A stretch of 41,901 nucleotides of DNA from assembly GCF_001651035.1 (NCBI RefSeq), contig NZ_LXRG01000200.1, positions 1-41,901 on the forward strand. The letters run 5' to 3'. The position numbers were made by a program, and so were the translations under genes. Below, in pieces: positions 18,374 to 28,163 of the stretch (position 1 is the first letter of the stretch; every line of letters starts with the position of its first letter). Below the pieces are notes generated by a model. That model searched no databases. It was not told the DNA's origin and saw only the letters and a program-made list of their open reading frames with translations. Origin of the DNA: Halomonas sp. ALS9 (GTDB lineage: Bacteria; Pseudomonadota; Gammaproteobacteria; Pseudomonadales; Halomonadaceae).

Positions 18374-18890
18374 GTCGAACGTTCCATGGTCGTCTTGCCG
18401 GTTGCTAAGGCACTGGGTCTAAAAAGGCATGCCTGAATTTGGATAACTGTAACTGCTATTTGATAAGTACTTGTCACCAAGCATAGCGCGATTGTGGTGA
18501 AAATGGCCAATTTTTGCTGTATTTAACGCGATTTTCACGTTTTGGCAAAATTTTGACACTGTTTGAGGCGAAGCAGTTCGACCTTAACTTCAAACAAAAG
18601 TGCCACAATCATTTGCTCTAACATCTATGATTAGCTTTATAAAGGAATCCTAGAAGCAAGAAAAGCCGTTTTGACAGCCGTCTCACCCTTCAGTGTATAT
18701 TCTCTCTATAAGCCGTTTAACCATCTCAAGCGCGCTATTAGTAGGGGTAATATAGTTAAGTTGAGCGCTTTAGGACATTTTTTTACGCATTTAGCCAATA
18801 AAAGATTACCCACTTGGCGTTTGTCTCTCCCGCTTTGTCGCTCGAAATAGATTATTCAGGACTCACTCACAACACTTTCTTAGTTTTGCT
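18374..18890. other. 517-bp intergenic region between smc and zipA
   Basis: No supportable coding sequence is present. On the minus strand a promoter-like pair for zipA (TTGCCA at 18548-18543 and TTAAAT at 18526-18521, 16-bp spacer) would leave a leader of about 145 nt. On the plus strand a TTGACA element at 18671-18676 with TATATT at 18696-18701 points into a hairpin-containing segment ending in seven T residues (see the candidate small RNA). A weak hairpin followed by TTTTCTT on the minus strand (about 18657-18680) may end smc transcription. Confidence 0.4.
18708..18784 (+). ncRNA. candidate small RNA between smc and zipA
   Basis: A consensus -35 TTGACA (18671-18676) lies upstream of TATATT (18696-18701; the 19-bp spacer is long). 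Downstream, AAGCGC (18728-18733) and GCGCTT (18765-18770) can pair around a loop with an inner ATTA/TAAT hairpin, and a run of seven T (18778-18784) follows. This looks like a short independent transcript opposite to the flanking genes. The stem is only 6 bp and lies 7 nt from the T run, so confidence is low; no known RNA family is recognised. Confidence 0.22.
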
Positions 18891-21800
18891 TTAATCAACT
18901 AACGCCGCTGCCTCTTCAATACCCACCGAGACTAAACGCGAAACGCCTGGCTCCTGCATGGTGACCCCCATCAAACGCTCGGCGGCTTCCATGGCGATCT
19001 TGTTGTGGGTGATATAGATAAACTGAACGTTTTCAGACATTTCCTTCACTAGCCTAGCGTAACGTCCGACGTTGGCGTCATCCAGCGGCGCATCCACTTC
19101 ATCCAGCATACAGAACGGCGCGGGGTTAAGCTGAAAGATCGCAAATACCAGCGACAGCGCAGTCAGCGCCTTCTCGCCGCCCGAAAGTAGATGAATTGTG
19201 CTGTTCTTTTTACCCGGGGGGCGAGCCATTATCGCCACGCCGGTTTCTAAGAGATCATCACCAGTGAGCGTTAGCCATGCAGCACCGCCGCCGAATACGC
19301 GTGGGAAAAGGGTTTGTAGCCCGGTATTCACCTGCTCAAAGGTTTCCCGGAAACGCACGCGGGTTTCCTGGTCGATTCGTTTGATCGCCCTTTCGAGGGT
19401 TTCCAGCGCCTCGGTCAGCTCGGCGTGCTGGGCCTCCAAGTAATTACGCCGTTCGGCCTGCTGATCGTACTCCTCAATGGCGGCCAGGTTGATCGCCCCC
19501 AAACGACGGATTTTATCTGTGGTGCTTTCCAAGAGCTCTTGCCAACGGGTTTCCGTCGCTTCCTGGGGCAGTTGCTCGGTAAGCGTTTCAACGTTATGAC
19601 CTAATTCCGCCAGTTGCTCATCCTGGGTGGCGGCTTTGAGCGCTAGCGCCTGGGCATCCATACGCCGCTGCTGTAACTGCTCGCGGCTCTGTTCCAGGTT
19701 GCGCTCGTGCTGTTGGCGGGCCAGTTCATCATTGCGCAGCTGCTCTGCCAGCCCCTGAGCCTGCTGTTTAGTAGCGTTTAAGCGTCCTTCCTGCTGCTCG
19801 CGCTGGTGAAGCAGTTCTTCGAGCTCTTCTCCTGCCAGTTCATCGGGCTCAATCAACATCTCCCGCGACTCTTCCAGCTCGGCAATCCGCAGCGCTAGGC
19901 GCTCTTCAGAGTCGCTGGAGCGCGCCTGCTGGGAGCGCAGGCTATCGCGCTCGGCACTTAAACGTTCCCGCTCAAGTGCCAACGCCTGCTGCTGCGCTTT
20001 GAGTGGAGCATGCTGCTGAGTGAGTTGTTCTCGCGCTTCGCGTTGCTGGTTGCGCTGCTCGGCGCTGGCTTCCCGCGCTTGCGCTGCACGTTCCAACTGT
20101 TCCATCGCCACGTCCCAGCGGGCGCGCTGCTCGTCGATGGTAAGCGCTAACTCTGCTTCATCCTCTTGCAACTGGGCAAGTTCAGCATCGAGCTCAGTGG
20201 CGCGGCTTTCTAGATGTTCCAAGCGCTGGGCTAAACTGCGCTCTTTCACCGCCAGCCGTTGCAGGGTGGTAGCGTGGGCACGCTCCTGTTCGGCCTGCTG
20301 CTCGCGGGTCTGCTCCAGTGTTTCAATCGTCTCACTGGCAGCCTCACACTGCTCTTCCGCCAGCGCCAGCGCTTCTTCTTCACTTTCGCGCTGAGTGGTC
20401 AGTTCGGCGTAGCGGCGACGGGTTAGCAGTAGCCCATCGATACCTTCGCCGTTGGCCTGCTGGCTCAGCCAACCGCGGCCTAACCAAACCCCATCCTGGC
20501 TCACCACGCTTTCGCCAGGGGCCAGGTGCGCGACCTGCTGCTTCGCCTCTTCAGCGGTTTGCGTATAGTGAATGCTTGCTAACCATTCGCCCAGCGCCCC
20601 TGCGTTTTTTACCAAGCCATCCAGCCGCTGCCCTGATGCTGAGGCGGCAGGCGACGTTTGATCGATCAACCGCCAGTCCGTGGCTAACGCCTCGGGCAAA
20701 GCAGCCAGCTGCTCGCGCGCCACCAGACGGGCATTGAGCCAGGGCGCCAGCAGCCAGGACACCAGCGTTTCCCAGCCGGGCGCTACCTGCAGCACTTCCC
20801 CAAGCTGAGGCGCATCCGCCAAGCCATGCGCTTCCAGCGTCGTGCCAATGGCCGGATCGTGATCGGCTAAGGCGGCGTCCATTAATGCTTGCAGCGAAGC
20901 CAGCTCGCCCTGGCGTTGGCTGAGTTCGGCGCGCTGTTGATCCCGTGCCTGAGTTGCCTGCTGGTAAGCCGCTTTGGCATCGCCGTAGCGCTGCTGCCAC
21001 TGGTCGCGCTGGGTCTGAAAACCTTCCGCCTGCTGCTGGGCATCGGCTAACTGCGCCTCACACACGGCGTGCTCTTCACGTAGCGCGGTGAGATCGGCGA
21101 CCTCGCTGCGCTGCTGGCGACGGCGCTGGTTTTCCGCCTGCAGGCGCGCAATACGTTGTTCAAGATCACGCAGTTGATCCTGGCTGCGATCTGCATCGCG
21201 GCTGGCATCTCGCCAGCGGGTTTCGGCATCGGCCCACTGCTGTTCGGCGGCTTCCAGTGCAGGAGAGGCGTCGGCCAACGCCTGTTCCAGGCTTTCAAGC
21301 TGCTCTTCCAGCGCTTCGTGTTCCGGGAGCAGATCGTCAAAGCGCTCGTCAATGGCGGCTAAACGCGCCTGATCGCCTTCACTGACCCGGCGCTGCTCGT
21401 CTAACTCGCGCCGCGCCGTGGCGATATCACTGGCCAACTGAGTTTCACGGCTACGCCGGTGGGCCTGATCCTGCTCTAAACGCGCAATCCGCGTGGTAGT
21501 TTCAAAGAACTGCTGCTGGTGGCGGTCGAGCACTTCAGAAAGTTCGTCGTGTTGTTCGCGAGCTTGCTCCAGACGGGTTTCGCACTGGCGTACGCCGAAG
21601 ACATCTTTTTCAACGGCTATTTCCAATTCGCGGACACGGCTTTCTTGATGCGACTGCTCCGCCCGCAAGGCGCGCCCGCGCAATAGCGCCAGCTCACCCT
21701 TAAGTCGATACTCCTGCTCTTTTAGGTCTTGATAGCGTTTGGCGGCTTCGGCCTGACGCTTGAGACGCTCTAGCTGCTTATCCAGCTCTTCGCGAATATC

Positions 21801-22385
21801 GTCAAGGCGTTCCAGGTTCTCCTGGGTGCGCCGCATGCGGTTTTCGGTTTCCCGGCGGCGCTCTTTGTACTTGGAGATCCCCGCGGCCTCTTCAAGCGTT
21901 GAGCGCAGGTCGTCGGGGCGCGCTTCGATCAGCCGCGAAATCATTCCCTGGCCGATAATCGCGTAGGAGCGCGGCCCAAGGCCGGTACCCATAAACAGGT
22001 CGGCGATATCGCGGCGACGGCACTTCTGACCGTTAAAGAAATAGTTGGACTGTCCGTCCCGGGTGACCAAGCGCCTTACGGCAATTTCCGCATACTGGGC
22101 ATAAACACCGCCCATGCCGCCGTCGCGATTGTCGAACTTGAGTTCTATGGACGCCTGACTGATCGGTTTACGGCCGGTGGAGCCGTTAAAAATAACGTCG
22201 GCCATGGATTCGCCGCGCAGGGTTTTGGCGGAGGACTCCCCCATCACCCAGCGCACGGCGTCAATAATATTGGATTTTCCGCAGCCGTTAGGACCCACAA
22301 TGGCGGTCATATTGCCATCAAAGGGCACCGTGACGGGATCCACAAAGGACTTGAACCCGACTAAGCGAATCGACGTTAAGCGCAT
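18891..22385 (-). CDS. smc: chromosome segregation protein SMC
   Basis: SMC forms the ATP-driven dimeric clamp of bacterial condensin, with ScpA/ScpB, to compact and segregate chromosomes. The 1164-residue protein shows the Walker A motif GPNGCGKS (31-38), long coiled coils rich in Gln/Glu/Arg/Ala, a hinge domain around residues 500-650, and the C-terminal ABC signature LLSGGEKALTAL with Walker B FCMLDEVDAPLDD. It is transcribed with, and 24 bp downstream of, ccmI, so part of its expression may come from the cytochrome c maturation operon. Downstream is a 517-bp gap before zipA. Confidence 0.96.
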   Translation of the reverse strand: MRLTSIRLVGFKSFVDPVTVPFDGNMTAIVGPNGCGKSNIIDAVRWVMGESSAKTLRGESMADVIFNGSTGRKPISQASIELKFDNRDGGMGGVYAQYAEIAVRRLVTRDGQSNYFFNGQKCRRRDIADLFMGTGLGPRSYAIIGQGMISRLIEARPDDLRSTLEEAAGISKYKERRRETENRMRRTQENLERLDDIREELDKQLERLKRQAEAAKRYQDLKEQEYRLKGELALLRGRALRAEQSHQESRVRELEIAVEKDVFGVRQCETRLEQAREQHDELSEVLDRHQQQFFETTTRIARLEQDQAHRRSRETQLASDIATARRELDEQRRVSEGDQARLAAIDERFDDLLPEHEALEEQLESLEQALADASPALEAAEQQWADAETRWRDASRDADRSQDQLRDLEQRIARLQAENQRRRQQRSEVADLTALREEHAVCEAQLADAQQQAEGFQTQRDQWQQRYGDAKAAYQQATQARDQQRAELSQRQGELASLQALMDAALADHDPAIGTTLEAHGLADAPQLGEVLQVAPGWETLVSWLLAPWLNARLVAREQLAALPEALATDWRLIDQTSPAASASGQRLDGLVKNAGALGEWLASIHYTQTAEEAKQQVAHLAPGESVVSQDGVWLGRGWLSQQANGEGIDGLLLTRRRYAELTTQRESEEEALALAEEQCEAASETIETLEQTREQQAEQERAHATTLQRLAVKERSLAQRLEHLESRATELDAELAQLQEDEAELALTIDEQRARWDVAMEQLERAAQAREASAEQRNQQREAREQLTQQHAPLKAQQQALALERERLSAERDSLRSQQARSSDSEERLALRIAELEESREMLIEPDELAGEELEELLHQREQQEGRLNATKQQAQGLAEQLRNDELARQQHERNLEQSREQLQQRRMDAQALALKAATQDEQLAELGHNVETLTEQLPQEATETRWQELLESTTDKIRRLGAINLAAIEEYDQQAERRNYLEAQHAELTEALETLERAIKRIDQETRVRFRETFEQVNTGLQTLFPRVFGGGAAWLTLTGDDLLETGVAIMARPPGKKNSTIHLLSGGEKALTALSLVFAIFQLNPAPFCMLDEVDAPLDDANVGRYARLVKEMSENVQFIYITHNKIAMEAAERLMGVTMQEPGVSRLVSVGIEEAAALVD

Positions 22386-22409
22386 ACCGAGGCGACGTTC
22401 CCGTTGCGG

Positions 22410-23648
22410 TTATTCAAAAACACGGTTAATCACCACTTCAACCGCTTCACCTTCGTCGATCGGCCCTACGCTGACGCTCTCAAGGTCACCAAACAGATCC
22501 CCAGGCTGGGGCGTTGCTTGGCCGGAGGGAGAAACGCGTACCACCAAGCGCGCTTCACGTACCTGGGAGATCTGCGCCTGGGGCGACATAGCAGCGCTGT
22601 CGTTTAGGGTCACCGTCATGGGCAGCTCAGATACCTGCGCACGCACCACGGCAAGCGGCGGTAACTCGCCCTCAAGATCGCGGGCAGTGATAAACACCGT
22701 GTCGTTAACGCCAACGCGCCCGGCGAGTTCTTCGTCTAATGCAACGCGAACTCGAATGCCATTGCCCTCGGCAATGGCCTCTTCAGATTCTATGCCCATG
22801 CGTTCCTGAGCTACACGAATACCCTCGCGTAGCGAGGCAACCGTGTTGGGATCTTCGATATTGGCAATCGCTCGGCGCCAGTGATCAATGGCCTGTTGGT
22901 AATCGCCGTTATCAAAGGCGTTAACTCCCAGTAGGCCCAACACCGTGGGCTGACGAGGGTCTTGTTCCAGGGTCTCATCGACCAGCGCCTGCACTTCGTT
23001 GGTCAGCTCGCGCTCGGCCATAAAGAAACGAATTTGCGCCAGTTGTGCGAGCAGCGGTGGGATGCGTCCTTCAATCTCAATCAAACGCTCCAGGGCGTTC
23101 ACGGCCTTGGGCATTTGCCCGGTTTCGCGGTAAAGCGGAAACAGTGTGCTCCACACATTGGGATTATCCGGCTGGCGCTCGGCCTGCTCCTCCATGCGTT
23201 CGATATACATGGCGAGCGATCCTTCAGGGTCGTTCTGCACTTCTTGTTGCACGGCCAGTAACACCAGGTCGCCCTCAGCGCCCTTGTGCTGGTACCAAAT
23301 GACGCTTACGGCCACCACAGCGACCATGACCAGTGGCACGACAATTCGGCCGGCGCTGGCTGTTTTTAACGGCCGACGCTCGCGAAATGCGGTGTCTTCC
23401 AGCAGGCTACGCTCAAGCTCGAGGCGGTCTTCTTCAAAACGTGCGGCATCAATATCACCGCGCTCCTGGGCCGCTTCCAAGGACGCCAGACGGCGCTTAA
23501 AAATCGCTACGTTCTGCTCCGCGGAGGTGTCGTTGGCTTCAAAATCGCGCTGCTGGTCATGCAGTGCACGCGCGTTTCTTAGCGGCGACACCAGCAGCCA
23601 CAGCGCGGGAACCAGTAAAACGGCAATCGCAATCCAGAGCAGCGTCAT
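22410..23648 (-). CDS. ccmI: cytochrome c maturation protein CcmI
   Basis: CcmI is the apocytochrome c chaperone of System I; it binds apocytochrome and hands it to the CcmF/CcmH haem ligation complex. The 412-residue protein has two N-terminal membrane segments (about 2-22 and 95-115) around a cytoplasmic coiled coil, and a periplasmic TPR domain (about 130-290) followed by a beta-rich C-terminal part. Its ATG overlaps the ccmH stop (ATGA), indicating coupling. It is the last ccm gene; smc follows after 24 bp. Confidence 0.92.
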   Translation of the reverse strand: MTLLWIAIAVLLVPALWLLVSPLRNARALHDQQRDFEANDTSAEQNVAIFKRRLASLEAAQERGDIDAARFEEDRLELERSLLEDTAFRERRPLKTASAGRIVVPLVMVAVVAVSVIWYQHKGAEGDLVLLAVQQEVQNDPEGSLAMYIERMEEQAERQPDNPNVWSTLFPLYRETGQMPKAVNALERLIEIEGRIPPLLAQLAQIRFFMAERELTNEVQALVDETLEQDPRQPTVLGLLGVNAFDNGDYQQAIDHWRRAIANIEDPNTVASLREGIRVAQERMGIESEEAIAEGNGIRVRVALDEELAGRVGVNDTVFITARDLEGELPPLAVVRAQVSELPMTVTLNDSAAMSPQAQISQVREARLVVRVSPSGQATPQPGDLFGDLESVSVGPIDEGEAVEVVINRVFE

Positions 23649-24115
23649 GAAGACCTCTTACGGTTAGTCAGCGCTTCTATACGCTGGCGCTCTTCGGGGC
23701 TCAACGCTTTAGCAGAGGCGTTGCGGCGGGCACGGATCATCAGTACGACCACAACAGCGCCCAGCAATACCAGGCCGATGGGCAGGCCCCAAAGCAGATA
23801 GGTGCGGCTCTCTAAACGCGGGTTGTAGAGAATATATTCGCCAAACCGCTGCACCATGTGATTGATGATTTCGATATCCGACTGGCCGTCTTGCAGCAGT
23901 TGATAAACGCGGTCGCGCATATCGGCTGAAATAGGGGCGTCGGAGTCATTGATCGCTTGGTTCTCACACAGCGGGCAGCGCATGGAGGCGGTCAAGTCGT
24001 GATAACGCTTCTCCGTAACAGGGTCGTCAAATTCACGCAGTTCAATGCCGCCCGCCATTACGCCAAACGCCATGACTAGCAGTAGTAGCGCTGTTAGGGT
24101 TCGCATTAGCGCCAT
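23645..24115 (-). CDS. ccmH: cytochrome c maturation protein CcmH
   Basis: CcmH is the periplasmic thiol oxidoreductase that, with CcmG, keeps the CXXCH haem-binding cysteines of apocytochrome c reduced. The 156-residue protein has a signal/anchor helix (4-22), the family motif with active cysteines C47 and C50 (MRCPLCENQAINDSDA), and a C-terminal membrane helix. It corresponds to the short CcmH (CcmL type), with the TPR part carried separately by ccmI. The ATG at 24115 is favoured by GGAGGTGG just upstream; an internal ATG at 24106 overlaps the ccmG stop as TAATG. Confidence 0.93.
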   Translation of the reverse strand: MALMRTLTALLLLVMAFGVMAGGIELREFDDPVTEKRYHDLTASMRCPLCENQAINDSDAPISADMRDRVYQLLQDGQSDIEIINHMVQRFGEYILYNPRLESRTYLLWGLPIGLVLLGAVVVVLMIRARRNASAKALSPEERQRIEALTNRKRSS

Positions 24116-24633
24116 TTTTCCACCTCCGGCAGAATCCGCTCGCGCACATCTTGGGGTGATACATAGCCTTTATGGTGGTAGCGGATCACCCCGTCGGCGT
24201 CGACCAGGAAAGTTTCCGGCGCACCGTAGACGCCGAGATCAAAGCCTAGCTCACCTTCTGGGTCGAAAATATTCACCTCAAACGGGTCGCCAAATTCGCT
24301 GAGAAACTGCATGCCCTTCTCACGGGTATCGCGGTAGTTAACCCCGATCATGCGAATGCCGTGGTCAGCCAGCTCCAGCAACTGCGGCATCTCCTGCTTA
24401 CAGGCGGGGCACCATTCGCCCCATACGTTTACCAGGGTCACTTCACCCTCTAACAGCGTTTGGTCGACGCGGCGATTCTCATCACGTAGCGTGGCGGCTT
24501 CAAAGGGCGGGAACTCCCGCGCCATCAGCGCTGAGTCGCGCTGGGAAGGATCCAGCGAAAGGCCCTGGTAAAAGAACAGTGCCAGACCTAAAAAACAGAG
24601 CGGCAGCAGTAATAACAGCAGTCGTCGCTTCAT
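24106..24633 (-). CDS. ccmG: thiol:disulfide interchange protein CcmG (DsbE)
   Basis: CcmG is a membrane-anchored thioredoxin-fold reductant of the cytochrome c maturation pathway, fed by DsbD. The 175-residue protein has an N-terminal anchor (4-22) and the active site W-C75-P-A-C78 in a thioredoxin fold. The GVYGAPETFLVDADG segment with the cis-proline region is typical of DsbE. Its start overlaps the ccmF stop (ATGA) and its stop overlaps the ccmH start, consistent with tight coupling. Confidence 0.95.
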   Translation of the reverse strand: MKRRLLLLLLPLCFLGLALFFYQGLSLDPSQRDSALMAREFPPFEAATLRDENRRVDQTLLEGEVTLVNVWGEWCPACKQEMPQLLELADHGIRMIGVNYRDTREKGMQFLSEFGDPFEVNIFDPEGELGFDLGVYGAPETFLVDADGVIRYHHKGYVSPQDVRERILPEVEKWR

Positions 24634-26639
24634 GCCGTTGCCTCCCGCGCGCTATCGCCCTTGCTGGTCATATTGGGCGCTTCACGGGTTACCGTGGCGC
24701 GCCGATAGCGCTTGTCGAGCACCGCCAGCACACCGCCGAACGCCATCAGCAGCGCACCTAGCCACAGCCAGCGAACAAATGGCTTGTACTGCACTCGCAT
24801 CGCCCAACTGCCATCGCCAAGGTTTTCCCCCATGGCTACATAGAGGTCGCGGAACAGCCCTGGGCGCAGCGCTACTTGGGTCATTGGCATACCGGTGGCC
24901 AAGTAAAGGCGTTTTTCAGGTCGCATGGTAAAGCTGCGGCCTGACTCGCCCCGCTGAACCTGAATGATCGAGGTGTCAGCCAGGAAGTTAGCCCCACGAC
25001 GCTCGGTCAACTCGGTCATGGTGAACTGATAGCCGGCTACTTCGACCGTGGTGCCCGGCGACATACGCACATTGCGTTCAATGTTGTAGTTGGATACCAC
25101 GGCAACACCGACGATAGTGACCGCAACGCCGACGTGACCCAACACCATGCCCCAGTAAGCCAGGGAGAGCTTGCGGACACCGGCAACAAACGAGCTGGCG
25201 TGGCGGGTTTTGTCGAACACATCACGCACCATGGGCAGCACAATCCAGAGTGCAGCGACAATGCCCAAGGAGACAAACAGGTTCCACTCTCCGCGATACA
25301 GTAGTGGCATCAATATGCCCAGCACCAGGGCAGCGACGCCTGCCAGCCACAGTTTACGGATCAGATCCCGCGCCGCCATGCTTTTCCAGCGCGTTACCGA
25401 GCCTAGCCCCATAAAGATGCACATCACCACGGTGAGCGGCACAAACAGGGCATTAAAATAAGGCGGGCCTACGCTGATTTTCCCCAACCCCAGAGAGTCC
25501 AAGATGAGCGGATAGACAGTGCCCAGCAGCACGGTGACGGTCATGATCACCAGGAAGATATTATTGACCAGCAGCAGCGCATCCCGGGAAAGCCAGTTAA
25601 AGCCGACTTTATGGCTTACCCGCGGTGCGCGTAGGGCAAATACCAGCAGCGACAGCGTTACCGTAATGGCCAGTAGCATCAAAATAAAGAAACCGCGGGC
25701 AGGATCGTTGGCAAACGCGTGTACCGAGGTCAGCACCCCAGAGCGCACCAGGAAAGTACCCATCAGCGATAGCGAAAAGGTCGAGATCGCCAACAGTACG
25801 GTCCAGCTTTTAAACGAGCCACGCTTCTCGGTGACCGCCAGCGAATGCACTAGCGCGGTTCCCGTCAGCCAGGGCAGTAGCGAGGCGTTTTCGACCGGAT
25901 CCCAGAACCACCAGCCGCCCCAGCCAAGCTCGTAGTAGGCCCACCAGCTACCTAACGCGATACCGACGGTTAGAAACGCCCAGGCCAGATTCGTCCAGGG
26001 CCGTGCCCAGCGCGTCCAGGCCGCATCTAAACGCCCGCCCATTAGCGCGGCAATAGCGAAGGCAAAGACCACGGAAAAGCCCACATAGCCCATGTAAAGC
26101 ATCGGCGGATGTACGATCAACCCGAAGTCTTGCAGCAGTGGGTTAAGGTCGGCGCCATCCTGAGGCATGTCGGGCAGCAGCCGCTCGAAGGGGTTCGATG
26201 TGATCAGAATAAACAGCAAGAAACCGACGCAGACCATGCCCATCACGCCCATCACGCGCGCGACCATATCCCGCGGTAAGTTGCCGGTGAACAGGCTAGC
26301 CGCAAAGCCCCAGCCCGCGAGCATAAAGCTCCATAGCAGCACCGACCCTTCGTGGTTGCCCCACACGGCGCTGAACTTGTAGTACCAGGGCAGCAGCGAA
26401 TTGGAGTTGTTGGCCACATTGGCCACGCTAAAGTCGTCGAGCATGTAGCTGGCGGTCAAACAGGCGTAGGCAATAGCAATAAATACAAACTGCCCCACCG
26501 CCATGGGTTGACCGTAGGCCATCCATAGTGGTCGCCTTGTCGCCGCACCGGCCAACGGCATCACCGCCTGCACCATCGCCATCAGCAGCGCGATGATAAG
26601 AGCAAAGTGGCCAATTTCAGGGATCAGTTTAATAAGCAT
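24630..26639 (-). CDS. ccmF: haem lyase CcmF
   Basis: CcmF is the core of the System I haem ligase. It accepts haem from holo-CcmE and attaches it to apocytochrome c. The 669-residue polytopic protein carries the tryptophan-rich periplasmic WWD domain (WGGWWFWDPVENASL near residue 235), flanked by conserved His residues, and about 14-15 membrane segments. Length is usual for the family. It starts 45 bp after ccmE and is coupled to ccmG by an ATGA overlap. Confidence 0.96.
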   Translation of the reverse strand: MLIKLIPEIGHFALIIALLMAMVQAVMPLAGAATRRPLWMAYGQPMAVGQFVFIAIAYACLTASYMLDDFSVANVANNSNSLLPWYYKFSAVWGNHEGSVLLWSFMLAGWGFAASLFTGNLPRDMVARVMGVMGMVCVGFLLFILITSNPFERLLPDMPQDGADLNPLLQDFGLIVHPPMLYMGYVGFSVVFAFAIAALMGGRLDAAWTRWARPWTNLAWAFLTVGIALGSWWAYYELGWGGWWFWDPVENASLLPWLTGTALVHSLAVTEKRGSFKSWTVLLAISTFSLSLMGTFLVRSGVLTSVHAFANDPARGFFILMLLAITVTLSLLVFALRAPRVSHKVGFNWLSRDALLLVNNIFLVIMTVTVLLGTVYPLILDSLGLGKISVGPPYFNALFVPLTVVMCIFMGLGSVTRWKSMAARDLIRKLWLAGVAALVLGILMPLLYRGEWNLFVSLGIVAALWIVLPMVRDVFDKTRHASSFVAGVRKLSLAYWGMVLGHVGVAVTIVGVAVVSNYNIERNVRMSPGTTVEVAGYQFTMTELTERRGANFLADTSIIQVQRGESGRSFTMRPEKRLYLATGMPMTQVALRPGLFRDLYVAMGENLGDGSWAMRVQYKPFVRWLWLGALLMAFGGVLAVLDKRYRRATVTREAPNMTSKGDSAREATA

Positions 26640-26684
26640 GAGTGCTCCGCATAAGGCTTTGTTGCCAACCCTGGATGACGAAAA

Positions 26685-27194
26685 CTAGTATTCGCTTGCC
26701 TGGGGTACGCCTTCTTCGTCCAGGCGTTTGCCCACCTCAGCGGCTTTGGCTTGGTAGTCGGCCGGCGAGTAGCCCGCTTCTTCTAGCGCCTGGGCGACTT
26801 CTGGGGGCATATAGTTCTCGTCATGACGGGCGAGCACTTTGTCGGCATACAAACGACCATCCGCCTGAAGTTCACCCACTACCACCACGCCTTGGCCTTC
26901 ACGGAACAGATCAGGCAGGATCCCGCTGTAGTAGACCTCCAGGTCATCGACGTAATCGGTGACGGTAAATTCGACGTCCAGGCTCTCTGGGTCACGGGAA
27001 ACCGACCCCTCTTTGACCATGCCGCCGGCGCGAATCTGCCGCTCCATCGGGGCATCGCCCTGGGCGATCTGCACCGGGCTAAAAAACAGATTAATGTTCG
27101 CACGTAGCGCGTATAGGGTTAGTCCCACGGCAATCGCTGCCAACGACACAAGGCCCAGAATAACAAACAGTTTCTGTTTACGTTTAGGCGTCAT
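26685..27194 (-). CDS. ccmE: haem chaperone CcmE
   Basis: CcmE carries haem through the periplasm, binding it covalently through a histidine. The 169-residue protein has an N-terminal membrane anchor (about 9-29), an OB-fold beta-barrel, and the haem-attachment motif H124-D-E-N-Y128. The start at 27194 is chosen because it overlaps the ccmD stop as ATGA and begins with the family-typical MTPKRKQKL; a longer reading frame upstream only shadows ccmD. Confidence 0.95.
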   Translation of the reverse strand: MTPKRKQKLFVILGLVSLAAIAVGLTLYALRANINLFFSPVQIAQGDAPMERQIRAGGMVKEGSVSRDPESLDVEFTVTDYVDDLEVYYSGILPDLFREGQGVVVVGELQADGRLYADKVLARHDENYMPPEVAQALEEAGYSPADYQAKAAEVGKRLDEEGVPQASEY

Positions 27195-27382
27195 TGGGCA
27201 CTCCCCCTCGCTCTGTTTTCGCGTCTTGCGCGACGCTTTAAGCCTTTCAGCAGTTGGCGTTGCTCTGCACGTGCATGCCAAACGATGGCGAGCAACAGCA
27301 GCGCGGTAACGCCCCATGCAGACCATACATAAGGCGCGTGGCCACCCATGGCGAGAAATTCGGAAAATGAGGTAAATGCCAT
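27191..27382 (-). CDS. ccmD: haem exporter accessory protein CcmD
   Basis: CcmD is a small single-span membrane protein needed to release holo-CcmE from the CcmABC complex. The 63-residue protein has one hydrophobic helix (about 18-36, [18 protein letters not shown]) and a strongly basic C-terminus, the typical layout. It starts within the ccmC stop (TAATG) and ends within the ccmE start (ATGA). Confidence 0.9.
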   Translation of the reverse strand: MAFTSFSEFLAMGGHAPYVWSAWGVTALLLLAIVWHARAEQRQLLKGLKRRARRENRARGSAQ

Positions 27383-28149
27383 TAGCGGGCCTCCTCTGCC
27401 TCTACGTTCATTACCTGGCCGTTAACCAGATCCTGTACCCAGCGCTTGTTAGCTTCGCGGCGCAGAATCTCACTGCGCGTGCGCATCAACGTTAAGGCGA
27501 TAAAAAAACTGTAAAAACCCAGCACCATAATCACCAGCGGCAACCACATCTCGGTCGGCATGGTCGGGCGCGACGTCAGGGTAAAAGAAGCGGGCTGGTG
27601 TAGGGTGTACCACCAATCCACCGAATATTTGATAATGGGAATATTAATCACCCCCACCATGGCTAGCACCGAGGCTGCCCGTGAGGCGCTATCGCGGCTG
27701 GTGAACGCGCCACGTAGAGCAATCACGCCCAAATACAAAAACAGCAGTATCAACATGGAGGTCAGTCGGGCATCCCACATCCACCAGGTTCCCCAGGTGG
27801 GCACGCCCCACACGGCGCCAGAGAAAAGCGCCACAAAGGTCATAGCTGCGCCAAGAGGGGCCATCACCGCGGCTGCCATATCAGCCACTTTGATTTTCCA
27901 GACCATAAACACCAGGCCAGATACCGCCATGGCGATAAAAATGGATTGGGCTAAAAAGGCTGCTGGCACATGAACGTAAATAATCCGGAAACTATTACCT
28001 TGCTGATAATCCGCCGGGGCAAACGCCAGCCCCCACAGCGAGCCAACAACCAATAACAGTACCGCCGCTGCCCAGAACCAGGGCTGCAGCTTGGCGCTAA
28101 TGGTGTAGAACCACTTGGGTGATCCCAGTTTATGTATAAAGGCCCACAT
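27382..28149 (-). CDS. ccmC: haem exporter protein CcmC
   Basis: CcmC loads haem onto CcmE and is the second WWD-domain protein of the operon. The 255-residue protein has six membrane segments and the WWD motif [14 protein letters not shown]. The start at 28149 ([15 protein letters not shown]) matches the family N-terminus; the reading frame extends 19 codons further up without support. It lies 14 bp downstream of ccmB. Confidence 0.95.
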   Translation of the reverse strand: MWAFIHKLGSPKWFYTISAKLQPWFWAAAVLLLVVGSLWGLAFAPADYQQGNSFRIIYVHVPAAFLAQSIFIAMAVSGLVFMVWKIKVADMAAAVMAPLGAAMTFVALFSGAVWGVPTWGTWWMWDARLTSMLILLFLYLGVIALRGAFTSRDSASRAASVLAMVGVINIPIIKYSVDWWYTLHQPASFTLTSRPTMPTEMWLPLVIMVLGFYSFFIALTLMRTRSEILRREANKRWVQDLVNGQVMNVEAEEAR

Positions 28150-28163
28150 AGCGTGTCCTGTCC

